This document shows, piece by piece, positions 17,620 through 27,245 of a stretch of 63,247 bases of DNA; position 1 is the first letter of the stretch; the number at the start of each line of letters is the position of its first letter. The stretch is from positions 1-63,247 of the forward strand of contig JAGRFY010000030.1 in NCBI GenBank assembly GCA_020445765.1, in the 5' to 3' direction. Both the position numbers and the translations under genes were made by a program. The notes under the pieces are model-generated. The model had not been told where the DNA came from. It ran no database searches and was given only the letters and a program-made list of their open reading frames with translations. The stretch is from Rhodocyclaceae bacterium. Its GTDB lineage: Bacteria; Pseudomonadota; Gammaproteobacteria; Burkholderiales; Rhodocyclaceae.

Positions 17620-18235
17620 AGCCGATGCCGCGACGAAGCCGACCATCAACCGGGCACTGAGTGAACGCCTGCAGGCGATGGCTGCGCGTGACCACGAAAC
17701 GCGCGACCGCCTGCTCGCAGAAGGCGCACTCTATGGCACCTATGCGATTGCGATGCAGCGCGTCCATCGCGAGAACGCGGAGGCGCTGGCCGAACTGATC
17801 GAGGCGCACGGCTGGCCGAGCATGGCGCTGGTCGGCCGCGAAGGCTGCCGCGCGGCGTGGCTGGTGGCGCAGCATGCGATCGCGACGCCAGCGCTCCAGC
17901 GGCGGTTCCTCGCATGCCTGCGGCAGGCGGCCGAGGCCGGCGACGTGCCACGACGTCAATGGGCGATGCTGGAGGACCGGGTGCGCTTCAACGAAGGGCG
18001 GCCACAGCGCTTCGGCACCGTGCTCGACTGGAACGACGATGGCGAACTGGACTGCGAACTGGAAGATCCCGCCGTTGTGGACAGCTGGCGTCGTGAGGTC
18101 GATTTGCCGCCGTTCGCCGAGTCGCTCGCCTCACATCGCGCCGAGGTGGCGGCCGAAGGCGGGCACGCGCCGGCAGATCTGGAAGACTATCGGCGGCGGG
18201 CGGCGGCATGGGCCAAGGAGACGGGCTGGCGCTGA
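17585..18235 (+). CDS. DUF6624-like protein
   Basis: A 216-residue soluble protein. The segment HGWPSMALVGREGCRAAWLV, a QHAI..P.LQ..FL run, then a DRV segment and GRPQRFGTVLDW match my memory of the DUF6624 family, whose function is unknown. I prefer ATG 17585, with GGAGA upstream, over the in-frame ATG 17558, which has no Shine-Dalgarno. It overlaps the preceding membrane protein gene by 35 bp in another frame, so the two are probably expressed together. The C-terminal 60 residues are acidic then Arg-rich. No enzymatic motif is evident. Confidence 0.78.
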   Translation: MEHRKETAPFDEADAATKPTINRALSERLQAMAARDHETRDRLLAEGALYGTYAIAMQRVHRENAEALAELIEAHGWPSMALVGREGCRAAWLVAQHAIATPALQRRFLACLRQAAEAGDVPRRQWAMLEDRVRFNEGRPQRFGTVLDWNDDGELDCELEDPAVVDSWRREVDLPPFAESLASHRAEVAAEGGHAPADLEDYRRRAAAWAKETGWR

Positions 18236-18269
18236 GGGCGCGGCCCGCCGGCGTCGCCCGGCGCGCGCC

Positions 18270-18770
18270 TCAGAGCGGCGGAATGCGCAGTACCTGGCCC
18301 GGGTAGATCTTGTCCGGATCCTTCAGCATCGGCTTGTTGGCCTCGAAGATCACCGGGTATTTGCCGGCATTGCCGTACATCTCCTTGGCGATCTTCGACA
18401 GCGTGTCGCCGCGCACGACCGTGTAGTAGCGGGATTCGGCGGTCGCCTCGGCGACGCTCAGGTTGTTCACGACCGAACTGACGCCGGCCACGTTGCCGGC
18501 CGCGACGACGATCTTCTCGCAAGTCGCCTGGGTGTCGGCGATGCCCGAGACGGTGGCGGTGCAACTGGCACCGTCGAAGGCGACCGCGAGCTCCTTCGCC
18601 TGCAGGCCGAGCGCGTTGATGTAGGTCTTGATGGCGTCCGCCGCCGCCTGGTTGGCACGGGCCTGGTTCTCTGCCGTCGGGGCCTTGGCGGCCTCATCCT
18701 GGGCGGCCTTGGCCTCGCCCGATCCGAACAGTTTCTCGCCCGCGTCCTTGATGAAAGACAGCAGTCCCAT
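18270..18770 (-). CDS. BON-LysM protein (Kbp/YgaU-like)
   Basis: A 166-residue protein with a short N-terminal amphipathic helix (MGLLSFIKDAGEKLFG), an Ala-rich linker, a BON domain at about residues 50-112 and a C-terminal LysM domain (YYTVVRGDTLSKIAKEMYGN ... YPGQVLRIPPL). The arrangement and length match Escherichia coli Kbp (YgaU), a cytoplasmic potassium-sensing protein, and related proteins often annotated as peptidoglycan-binding. There is no signal peptide, which fits a cytoplasmic role. ATG 18770 follows AAGGAG; longer frames upstream are not supported. It is monocistronic, upstream of nothing on its strand. Confidence 0.9.
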   Translation of the reverse strand: MGLLSFIKDAGEKLFGSGEAKAAQDEAAKAPTAENQARANQAAADAIKTYINALGLQAKELAVAFDGASCTATVSGIADTQATCEKIVVAAGNVAGVSSVVNNLSVAEATAESRYYTVVRGDTLSKIAKEMYGNAGKYPVIFEANKPMLKDPDKIYPGQVLRIPPL

Positions 18771-18894
18771 GGATCGACTCCTTGTGCTTCGGGTTGAACA
18801 ACGATCGCTGGTGGCGGCCATGCCGCAATGCATCACGCACGCTAGCACAAAGTGGCAGACCTGCTTGTTTCATCCTGTCAAGTGACGGATTCCA

Positions 18895-18924
18895 AAACAA
18901 GAACCCCGGCCACCGGGCCGGGGT
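18895..18924 (-). terminator. Rho-independent terminator of sodB
   Basis: On the minus strand the stem ACCCCGGCC / GGCCGGGGT with a 4-base loop is followed by TCTTGTTTT. It lies 22 bp after the sodB stop codon. Confidence 0.85.
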
Positions 18925-18945
18925 CGCGCGGGATCGAAGCCGGAA

Positions 18946-19530
18946 TCAGGCGAAATTCGCGGACGCGAAATCCCAGTTGGCGAGGCTTGCCAGGAAGGTC
19001 TCGACGAACTTGGGACGGGCATTGCGATAGTCGATGTAGTAGGCGTGCTCCCAGACGTCGATACAGAGCAGCGGCTTGTCACCGGTGGTCAGCGGAGTGC
19101 CGGCCGGCCCCATGTTGACGATGTCCACGCTGCCGTCCGACTTCTTCACCAGCCAGGTCCAGCCGGAGCCGAAGTTGCCGACCGCGGAGGCCTGGAAGGC
19201 CTTCTTGAAGTCGTCGAAGCTGCCGAAGCGGGCGTTGATCGCGTCGGCCAGGGCACCGCTCGGGGCGCCGCCGCCGCCGGGCTTCATCGAACTCCAGAAG
19301 AAGGTGTGGTTCCAGACCTGGGCGGCGTTGTTGTAGACGCCACCGGCCGGTGCCTTCTTGACGATCGCCTCGAGGTCGAGGTTCTCGTACTCGGTGCCCT
19401 TGATCAGGTTATTGAGGTTCGTGACATAGGCCTGATGGTGCTTGCCATAGTGATACTCGAAGGTCTCTTCCGAGATATGCGGGGCAAGCGCGTTCTTGGC
19501 ATAGGGAAGTTCGGGAAGGGTGTGTTCCAC
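18946..19530 (-). CDS. sodB: Superoxide dismutase, iron type
   Basis: A 194-residue Fe/Mn-family superoxide dismutase converting superoxide to hydrogen peroxide and oxygen in the cytoplasm. Metal ligands are His27 (EYHYGKHH), His75 (WNHTFFW), Asp158 and His162 ([11 protein letters not shown]). Gln71 in the N-terminal half ([13 protein letters not shown]) is the outer-sphere glutamine position of iron enzymes. Length is typical. ATG 19530 follows GAGGAG. It has its own promoter embedded in the end of xseA and its own terminator, so it is an independent unit. Assignment to iron rather than cambialistic use is an inference from Gln71. Confidence 0.96.
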   Translation of the reverse strand: MEHTLPELPYAKNALAPHISEETFEYHYGKHHQAYVTNLNNLIKGTEYENLDLEAIVKKAPAGGVYNNAAQVWNHTFFWSSMKPGGGGAPSGALADAINARFGSFDDFKKAFQASAVGNFGSGWTWLVKKSDGSVDIVNMGPAGTPLTTGDKPLLCIDVWEHAYYIDYRNARPKFVETFLASLANWDFASANFA

Positions 19531-19569
19531 CTTGTGTGCTCCTCGGTCGGGTTGCAGGAAAGCTTGACT

Positions 19570-19599
19570 ATTCTAGTCGGGTTTGTCGTGCACTGACAA
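19570..19599 (-). promoter_or_regulatory. Candidate sodB promoter inside the xseA 3' end
   Basis: On the minus strand TTGTCA (19599-19594) and TAGAAT (19575-19570) are 18 bp apart. The -10 box contains the xseA stop codon TAG. The predicted start leaves a leader of about 35 nt before ATG 19530. Confidence 0.6.
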
Positions 19600-20967
19600 A
19601 TCACCGGCGGACGACGGCGGCGTGGCCGCATGACTGGCCACGACCTCGGCGTCGAGGCTGCCGCGCGACAGCACGATAGAGATGGCGCTGCCGGCCGCCA
19701 CCTGCCCCGCATCGCGCAGGACCCGGCCGTCGGCGTCGCGCACGATACCGTAACCGCGCGACAGCACGCGCGTCGGATCGAGGTGGGACAGGGCCTCGGC
19801 CAGGGTCGATACGCGCCGCGCTGTCTCCTGAAGGCGCGTGCGATGTGCCGTCGACAGGCGGTCGGCAAGTGCCCTCAGGCGGGACGTCTCCAGTGCCAGC
19901 TGAGGTCGCTGTGCATGCAGGCGCCAGGCCAGCGCGTCGATCCGGGCGAGTGCCTGTGCCCGCACGTGGCCAATCTGCGCCTCGAGCTGCAACTGCAGGC
20001 GCTCGAGGCGTTCGCGTCGGCGGGCGATGCGTTCGGCCGGATGGACCAGGCGCAACTGGGCCCGGTCGACGCGCTGAGCGGCGCGCTCGAGCGTGCGCCG
20101 CAGCGCGCGCCCGAGCGCGTCGGCGAGGCCGTCGAGCATCGGGCCAAGATCGGCATAGCCGGTGCTGGCGAGTTCGGCGGCCGCGGTCGGCGTCGCGGCG
20201 CGCAGGTCGGCCGCGAAGTCGGCGATCGTGAAGTCGTGCTCGTGGCCGACGCCGCTGACCACCGGCACCGGGCAGGCGCGGATCTGCCGCGCCAGGCCGG
20301 CGTCGTTGAAGGCCCACAGATCTTCGATGCTGCCGCCGCCGCGAACCAGCAGCAGCACGTCGACGCCGTCTTCGACATGACGTGTCGATGCCTGGCGCAG
20401 CGCCTCGGCCAGCTTCCCGGGGGCGCCCTCGCCCTGCACTGGGGCCGGGTAGAGAATCACCGGAATACCGGACGCGCGACGCGCCAGGGCGGCCAGAACG
20501 TCACGCAAGGCGGCCGCCTGCGGCGACGTGACGACGCCGATGGCGCGGGGAAAGCGCGGCAGCGGGCGCTTGGCGGCCGGATCGAACAGGCCTTCGCGCT
20601 CGAGTTCGGCGCGCAGCCGCAGGAACGCCTCGTAGAGGTTGCCGACGCCCGCCCGCCGCACCGCGTCGACGTTCAGCTGGAAGTCGCCACGCGCTTCGTA
20701 GAGGGTCGCCTGCGCGCGGACCTCGACTTCCTGGCCCTGCTCGAGACGGAACGGCAGCAACTGGGCGCGACTTCGCCACAACGTGCAGCGGACCTGGGCG
20801 CGCTCGTCCTTCAGCGTGAAGTAGACGTGGCCCGAAGCGGCACGCACGAGGTTCGAGACCTCGCCATTGATCCACAGTGCGGGCAGGGCGATTTCGAGCG
20901 CCTCGCGGGCCATCCGATTGAGCCGGCTGACCGCGACGACGGTGTCGTCGGAGCGGGCCTCGATCAC
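19573..20967 (-). CDS. xseA: Exodeoxyribonuclease VII large subunit
   Basis: A 464-residue catalytic subunit of ExoVII, which degrades single-stranded DNA to short oligonucleotides. The N-terminal OB-fold starts VVAVSRLNRMAREALE and WINGEVSN and continues GHVYFTLKDERAQVRC; the catalytic core has the conserved GVVTSPQAAALRDVL, RGGGSIEDLWAFND and VSGVGHEHDFTI segments, then a long coiled-coil region rich in Arg and Gln before the C-terminal DPTRVLSRGYGIV. The start is GTG 20967. The small subunit xseB is not in the window. It is divergent from exbB, with about 400 bp between them. Confidence 0.96.
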   Translation of the reverse strand: MIEARSDDTVVAVSRLNRMAREALEIALPALWINGEVSNLVRAASGHVYFTLKDERAQVRCTLWRSRAQLLPFRLEQGQEVEVRAQATLYEARGDFQLNVDAVRRAGVGNLYEAFLRLRAELEREGLFDPAAKRPLPRFPRAIGVVTSPQAAALRDVLAALARRASGIPVILYPAPVQGEGAPGKLAEALRQASTRHVEDGVDVLLLVRGGGSIEDLWAFNDAGLARQIRACPVPVVSGVGHEHDFTIADFAADLRAATPTAAAELASTGYADLGPMLDGLADALGRALRRTLERAAQRVDRAQLRLVHPAERIARRRERLERLQLQLEAQIGHVRAQALARIDALAWRLHAQRPQLALETSRLRALADRLSTAHRTRLQETARRVSTLAEALSHLDPTRVLSRGYGIVRDADGRVLRDAGQVAAGSAISIVLSRGSLDAEVVASHAATPPSSAGDLSVHDKPD

Positions 20968-21370
20968 CCGAGGAGGGCCTCGTCGCGGCCGGGACGCACC
21001 CGGCAGATCATTGCCGGTTCCTCATGTGATCTCTCATGAGTGTTCTATAGATATATGAATAGAGACAAATGATTGGTGAAACAATGGGGCGCGTTGGCAG
21101 CGGGCAATCCATGATCATAGCGGACCGGGCGCGCCTCGCGAGGCGTCTCGTCGCGTCAGCGCACTGAAATACGACTGCCACATTTTCGATCAGCGTAGCG
21201 CCGCCCGTGCAGCACCGGGGGCTGCGTCGGCAAATCCACCCGGCTGTCCACAGCTTTGTCCACAGCTTGTGTGGAAAGGCGGAATCCAGGCCTGCCGACG
21301 TGCCAACTTGCGGAAAGGAATGCCGGGCGGCTACATTCCGATCCTTCGAAGGCGCAGGGGGAGTCGAGTC
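20968..21370. other. Divergent intergenic region between xseA and exbB
   Basis: A 403-bp region serving two diverging genes. It contains an AT-rich island (about 21040-21085) unlike the surrounding DNA, where promoters are expected, although I could not settle on one -35/-10 pair. Nearer exbB there is a 12-bp tandem repeat. An iron-box (Fur) site would be reasonable for exbBD, but I did not see a convincing one. Confidence 0.55.
21245..21268 (+). repeat. 12-bp tandem repeat with DnaA-box-like nonamers
   Basis: TGTCCACAGCTT occurs twice in direct succession (21245-21256, 21257-21268). The embedded CTGTCCACA and TTGTCCACA differ from the DnaA box TTATCCACA by two and one bases. It is about 100 bp upstream of exbB. 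Confidence 0.6.
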
Positions 21371-21979
21371 GTGTTTGCCATCATCGAGGCCGCCGGGTGG
21401 CCGATCTGGCCGTTGCTGGCCGCGTCCGTGATTGCCGTCGCGCTGATCATCGAACGGGCGATCACCTTGCGCCGCTCGAAGGTCGTGCCGGCGGGACTGC
21501 TGGAGCGGGTGATCACCGAACTGCGACAGCGCGGGCCATCGGTCGACATGGTGAACCGGGTGGCGGCCCATTCGCCGCTGGGGCGGGTGCTGGCCGCTGG
21601 CGTTCGCAACATGCGCAGCTCGCGGGAAGTCATGAAGGAATCGATCGAGGAGGCCGGCCGGGCCGTCGCCCACGATCTCGAGCGCTTTCTCGTGACCCTC
21701 GGCACGATCGCGTCGATCTCGCCGCTGATGGGCCTGTTCGGCACCATCGTCGGCATGATCGAGATTTTCGGCTCGCAGGGGCCGACCGGTTCGAATCCGC
21801 AGCAACTTGCGCAAGGCATCTCGATCGCCCTCTACAACACCGGCTTCGGCCTGATGATCGCGATTCCGAGCGTGATCTTCTGGCGCCACTTCCGGGGACT
21901 GGTCAATGCCTTCGTGATCGACATGGAGCAGCAGGCGGTGAAGCTGGTCGAAGTGGTGCACGGCGAACGGCGCAACTGA
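21371..21979 (+). CDS. exbB: ExbB/TolQ-type proton channel subunit
   Basis: A 202-residue MotA/TolQ/ExbB-family inner-membrane protein that uses proton motive force to energise TonB (or a Tol-like complex). A first TM helix lies at about residues 10-25 (WPLLAASVIAVALII), and the conserved core has LGTIASISPLMGLFGTIVGM and GISIALYNTGFGLMIAIPSV. GTG 21371 has GGGGGAG upstream; longer in-frame starts near 21269 precede it but add a basic, unconserved leader. It is followed 13 bp later by exbD. Without tonB nearby the exact partner (TonB or another transducer) is inferred. Confidence 0.92.
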   Translation: MFAIIEAAGWPIWPLLAASVIAVALIIERAITLRRSKVVPAGLLERVITELRQRGPSVDMVNRVAAHSPLGRVLAAGVRNMRSSREVMKESIEEAGRAVAHDLERFLVTLGTIASISPLMGLFGTIVGMIEIFGSQGPTGSNPQQLAQGISIALYNTGFGLMIAIPSVIFWRHFRGLVNAFVIDMEQQAVKLVEVVHGERRN

Positions 21980-21992
21980 ACGGCGGCACGGC

Positions 21993-22409
21993 ATGCGATT
22001 CCAGACCAATCGGCGGCAGGAAGAGCCCGAGATCAATCTGATCCCGATGATCGACATCCTGCTGGTGATTATCATCTTCCTGATGCTGACCACCACCTAT
22101 TCGCGGATCGCAGGGCTCGAGGTCAATCTGCCGACGACCGATGCCGAGGCGACCGACAGTCAGGTCAATGAAGTCAACGTGGCGGTCAGTGCTTCGGGCG
22201 AGGTGCTGGTGAACAAGCAGCCGACCGGTGCCGGCGTGGAGGCGGTCGCGGCGGCGCTGGCGGCTGCGGCGGCGGGCAACGAAAAGGCGGTGGTGGTGAT
22301 CAACGCCGACGCGAAGGCGAGCCACCAGAGTGTCATCGACGTGATGCAGGCGGCCCAGCAGGCCGGACTCTCCAACATTTCCTTCGCGACCCAGACCACG
22401 CGGCGCTGA
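21993..22409 (+). CDS. exbD: ExbD/TolR-type proton channel subunit
   Basis: A 138-residue single-span membrane protein. The N-terminal cytoplasmic part EEPEINLIPMIDILLVIIIF contains the essential Asp of the family within the TM helix, and the periplasmic domain follows (EVNLPTTDAE ... VVVINADAKASHQSVIDVMQ). It partners with ExbB upstream to form the energising motor. The stop overlaps the lpxK start in a TGATG junction, so energisation and lipid A genes are co-transcribed, an order seen in many betaproteobacteria. Confidence 0.94.
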   Translation: MRFQTNRRQEEPEINLIPMIDILLVIIIFLMLTTTYSRIAGLEVNLPTTDAEATDSQVNEVNVAVSASGEVLVNKQPTGAGVEAVAAALAAAAAGNEKAVVVINADAKASHQSVIDVMQAAQQAGLSNISFATQTTRR

Positions 22410-23422
22410 TGGCTGGCGGCAACGCACCATCACACTGGGCCGCGCGTGGCGCGACGGCCCGCCTGCTGTTGCCGCTGGCGGCCCTGTACGGCGGCGTTGC
22501 GGCGCTCAGGCGTCGGCTCTACCGCTGGCGGTGGCTGGCGGTGGCGCATGCCGCGCGTCCGGTCATCGTCGTCGGCAACATCGCTGCCGGCGGCAGCGGC
22601 AAGACGCCGGTGGTGATCTGGCTGGCGGAGCGCTTGCGGGCCGCCGGCCACACGCCGGGAATCGTCAGCCGTGGCTATGGCCGGCGCGACAGCGCAGTGT
22701 GCATCGTCGAACCGGGCATGGATGCGGATGCGGTCGGCGACGAACCCGCCTTGATCGCGCACGCGACCGGCTGCCCGATGGTGGTCGGCGCCGATCGGCC
22801 GGCAGCCGTGGACCGGTTGCTGGCGATGCGCCCGGACTGTTCGGTGGTGATCAGCGACGATGGCATGCAGCACTACCGCATGGCGCGATCGGTGGAGATC
22901 GCGGTGGTGGACGAGGCGGTGCTGGGCAATCGCTGGTTGCTGCCTGCCGGTCCGCTGCGCGAGCCCGTCGCGCGTCTGCGCGAGGTGGACCTGGTGATCT
23001 TCAACGGCCCGGCATCCGACGCCATGCGCGCGGCCGTGGCGCCGGTTCCGGCCTTCCCGATGAAACTCGAGCCGGCACAGGCGCGTCGTCTCGACGCCGC
23101 CGCAGCGCAGTCGCTGGCGACCTGGCGCGGCCGGCGGGTCCATGCGGTCGCTGGCATCGGCAGGCCCCGGCGATTCTTCGAGATGCTCGGCGCCCATGGC
23201 ATCGAAGCGGTCGTCCACCCGTTTCCGGACCACCATCGATTTACCGCCGGCGAGCTCGAATTTTCCGAGTCATTGCCGATCCTGATGACGTCGAAGGATG
23301 CTGTAAAATGCCGATCCTTCGCCCCGGCGGACAGCTGGGAAGTGCCGGTCGATGCCGTCATCGACGACGCCGCGCTCAACACGCTCTTGGAGAAACTGGC
23401 CGATGGACAGTCGTCTGCTTGA
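22409..23422 (+). CDS. lpxK: Tetraacyldisaccharide 4'-kinase
   Basis: A 337-residue membrane-associated kinase that phosphorylates the 4' position of the lipid A disaccharide precursor. The Walker A loop [20 protein letters not shown] lies at about residues 51-70, followed by [28 protein letters not shown] and the [12 protein letters not shown] segment, and later [12 protein letters not shown] and FPDHHRFT. Length and motif order are typical. The start overlaps the exbD stop; the 3' end overlaps the Trm112-like gene by 20 bp. Confidence 0.96.
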   Translation: MAGGNAPSHWAARGATARLLLPLAALYGGVAALRRRLYRWRWLAVAHAARPVIVVGNIAAGGSGKTPVVIWLAERLRAAGHTPGIVSRGYGRRDSAVCIVEPGMDADAVGDEPALIAHATGCPMVVGADRPAAVDRLLAMRPDCSVVISDDGMQHYRMARSVEIAVVDEAVLGNRWLLPAGPLREPVARLREVDLVIFNGPASDAMRAAVAPVPAFPMKLEPAQARRLDAAAAQSLATWRGRRVHAVAGIGRPRRFFEMLGAHGIEAVVHPFPDHHRFTAGELEFSESLPILMTSKDAVKCRSFAPADSWEVPVDAVIDDAALNTLLEKLADGQSSA

Positions 23423-23578
23423 AATTCTGGTGTGCCCGATCTGCAAGGGCAATCTCGATTACCGCAAGGACAAGCAGGAACTGGTGTGTCGGCCGTGCAA
23501 GCTGGCCTATCCGATCCGCGACGGCATCCCGGTGATGCTCGAGGACGAGGCCCGCGGCGTCGGCGACGACGAACTCTG

Positions 23579-23579
<1 letters not shown>
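23403..23579 (+). CDS. Trm112-like zinc-ribbon protein (YcaR type)
   Basis: A 58-residue Trm112 family protein. Four cysteines in [10 protein letters not shown] and [18 protein letters not shown] form the zinc ribbon, followed by an acidic tail. Bacterial homologues lie between lpxK and kdsB, exactly as here; in other organisms Trm112 is an activating partner for methyltransferases, but the bacterial role is not settled. ATG 23403 lies inside the end of lpxK, and the stop overlaps the kdsB start (TGATG), so all three are coupled. Confidence 0.93.
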
Positions 23580-25085
<1,506 letters not shown>

Positions 25086-25100
25086 GTCGTGCGCAGTTCG

Positions 25101-25141
25101 AGCGCGTCGCCGGCATCGCCCGGCGACGCGCTTTGTATTTT
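25101..25141 (+). terminator. Rho-independent terminator after adk
   Basis: A perfect 13-bp stem AGCGCGTCGCCGG / CCGGCGACGCGCT with a 6-base loop (25114-25119), followed by TTGTATTTT. Confidence 0.9.
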
Positions 25142-25318
25142 CGGCGCGATCGGCCAGTCGGCGACTGCCTGCGTCCGGAACACGCCGGTCCGGCCGCGGC
25201 AAGCGCGCATTGCATTGCGCTGCGGTGCGGGATCGGGTGACGCAATGCGTCGCGCCTTCGCAACGGGCTGGCTGCACCAGGCCGGCGCCGGGCCCCATGA
25301 GGATGCGAGGATGGCTCC

Positions 25319-26605
25319 GTGAGCGCCCGCAACGCGCTGTACCTGCAGTCCGGCGGCATGACCGCGGTGATCAACGCGTCGGCCTGCGGCGTGATCGAGA
25401 CCGCGCGTCGACATCCGTCGAAGATCGGTCGCCTGCTGGCAGCGCGCCACGGTACCCTCGGCCTGCTGCGCGAGGAGTTGTTCGAAACCGGCACGCTCGG
25501 TCGGGGCGAACTGATCGGGATGCGGCAGACGCCGGGCGGGGTGTTCGGTTCCTGCCGCTTCGATCTCGACGAGCCGGAGGCAAACCCGGAGCAGTACCAG
25601 CGGCTGTTCGCGGTGCTCGAAGCCCACGACATCGGCTTCCTGTTCCTCAACGGCGGCAACGGCTCGATGCAGACGGCGCTGCAGATCGCCCGGGCCGCCG
25701 GGGCGCGAGCCTGGCCGCTGCAGGTGATCGGCATTCCGAAGACCGTCGACAACGATATCGTCGAGGCCGACTGCTGTCCGGGCTACGGCTCGGCGATCAA
25801 GTATCTCGCCAGTTCGGTGCGCGAGGCTTCGATCGACATGGCGGCGATGAGCAGCCGTCGCGGTCGCGTGTTCGTGCTCGAAGTGATGGGCCGCAATGCC
25901 GGCTGGCTGGCCGCCGGCTGCGGCCTCGCCGCCGACGGGCCGGATGCGGCACCGCAGTTGATCCTGTTGCCCGAGGTGGCCTTTGACGAGGCCGCGTTCG
26001 GCAGTGCGTTGCACCGGTGCGTCGAACGCGTCGGCTGGTGCACGGTGGTGATTGCGGAAGGCGTGCGCGGCGCCGACGGCCGGCCGCTGGCCCAGGTCTC
26101 CAACGAAGGGCGCTACGTGCAACTCGGCGGCGCCGGTGCCGTGGTCTCGCGCATCGTGCAGGAACGCTTCGGCTTCAAGGTGCATTGTGCGGTCACCGAC
26201 TACCTGCAGCGCTCGGCCCGCCATCTCGCTTCGGCGACCGACGATGCCCAGGCCTACGCGGTCGGTGCCGCTGCGGTCGAGGCAGCCGTCGGCGGCGCCC
26301 ATTGCGTGACGATGGCGGTGCAGCGGGTATCGTCGTCGCCGTACTGCTGGCAGGTTGGCCAAGTGGCGCTGGCTCGGGTCGCCAACCTCGAACGCCGGCT
26401 GCCGGATGCCTTCATCCGCGCCGATGGCCTGCATGTGACCGGCGAGTTCGTCGAGTGGGCCCGTCCGCTGATCGCCGGTGAAGCGCCGCCGGCCTTCGTC
26501 GACGGCCTTCCGCGATACTGGTCGCCGCAGCTCCCGTTGTTGCCGGCAACGCTGCCGGCTCACGAGCCGCGACCGGCAGGACCTACAGCGAAATCGTCGG
26601 ATTGA
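25319..26605 (+). CDS. 6-phosphofructokinase, PPi-type subfamily
   Basis: A 428-residue phosphofructokinase phosphorylating fructose-6-phosphate. Start is GTG 25319; no nearby ATG is in frame. Residues 8-25 (YLQSGGMTAVINASACGV) and SSRRGRVFVLEVMGRNAGW are family-typical for the PPi-dependent betaproteobacterial group. The donor-site motifs are mixed: GGNGS at 112-116 has Gly where PPi enzymes usually have Asp, while PKTVDND at 140-146 has the Lys of PPi enzymes. Phosphoryl donor is therefore uncertain. It stands alone after the adk terminator and its last 23 bp overlap the convergent PEBP gene. Confidence 0.9.
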   Translation: MSARNALYLQSGGMTAVINASACGVIETARRHPSKIGRLLAARHGTLGLLREELFETGTLGRGELIGMRQTPGGVFGSCRFDLDEPEANPEQYQRLFAVLEAHDIGFLFLNGGNGSMQTALQIARAAGARAWPLQVIGIPKTVDNDIVEADCCPGYGSAIKYLASSVREASIDMAAMSSRRGRVFVLEVMGRNAGWLAAGCGLAADGPDAAPQLILLPEVAFDEAAFGSALHRCVERVGWCTVVIAEGVRGADGRPLAQVSNEGRYVQLGGAGAVVSRIVQERFGFKVHCAVTDYLQRSARHLASATDDAQAYAVGAAAVEAAVGGAHCVTMAVQRVSSSPYCWQVGQVALARVANLERRLPDAFIRADGLHVTGEFVEWARPLIAGEAPPAFVDGLPRYWSPQLPLLPATLPAHEPRPAGPTAKSSD

Positions 26606-27212
26606 GTGTGTAACGTCCGGTGATCGAGGCCTTGGCGAGTACGTGGCCTTCGATCGCCGCCAGCGCCTCGGCTCCGCCGAAGCGGTCGTCGAGCGCCAGT
26701 CGGGGCAGGTCGAGGGCGTACAGCGTGAATATGTAATGGTGCGGGATCTCGTCGTTCCACGGCGGGCACGGTCCGTCGTAGCCGTGGTAGTCCCCTTGCA
26801 TGTCGGCGTCACCGGCGAACCAGCCGGTGTAGTCGTTGATGCCCTGCAGTGCGCCGTGGGGCGCTTCGGGGCCTGACTTGCCGCGGGCGGTGACCCCGTC
26901 CGAGAAGCTGCCAGCGGCGATTTCGCGCAGATCCGGCGGCAGGTTCACCAGCACCCAGTGGTAGAAGTCGACCCGCGGCAGCGAGGCCGGTACGCTGCGG
27001 CCTTCCTGATTGACGTCGTCGCCCTGGCTCGGCACGTCCGGATCGTGGCAGATCAGCGCCAGCGAGCGCGTACCGTCGGGCAGGTCGGACCACGCGAACT
27101 GGGGATTGCGGTTGGCACTGAGGGTGATGTGGCCTTCAGCCGCCGGGATCGCGAAGGCGAATTCGCCGGGAATCGGGGCTCCGTTGGCGAAGCTGGTGCT
27201 GGCAAGTTTCAT
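26583..27212 (-). CDS. YbhB/YbcL-family (PEBP) protein
   Basis: A 209-residue phosphatidylethanolamine-binding-protein fold. Visible signatures are SLALICHDPDVPS, FYHWVLVNLPPDLREIAAGS, GINDYTGWF, YDGPCPPWNDEIPHHYIFTLYALD and the C-terminal HVLAKASITGRY. The ligand pocket residues (DPDVP, HWV, GPCPP, HHY) are intact. Bacterial members have no agreed function. It lies 33 bp after murJ on the same strand and may be co-transcribed; its 3' end overlaps the phosphofructokinase gene on the other strand by 23 bp. Confidence 0.92.
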   Translation of the reverse strand: MKLASTSFANGAPIPGEFAFAIPAAEGHITLSANRNPQFAWSDLPDGTRSLALICHDPDVPSQGDDVNQEGRSVPASLPRVDFYHWVLVNLPPDLREIAAGSFSDGVTARGKSGPEAPHGALQGINDYTGWFAGDADMQGDYHGYDGPCPPWNDEIPHHYIFTLYALDLPRLALDDRFGGAEALAAIEGHVLAKASITGRYTLNPTISL

Positions 27213-27245
27213 GGCTGCTCCTTGTGGTCGCTAGTGGCCCGCGCC

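Noticed and set aside
21245-21268. Replication origin
   Set aside because: Only two imperfect DnaA-like sites, no dnaA/dnaN/gidA context, and ordinary exbB/xseA neighbours.
20968-21370. Fur box controlling exbB
   Set aside because: The AT-rich island has no convincing match to the 19-bp inverted repeat by eye.
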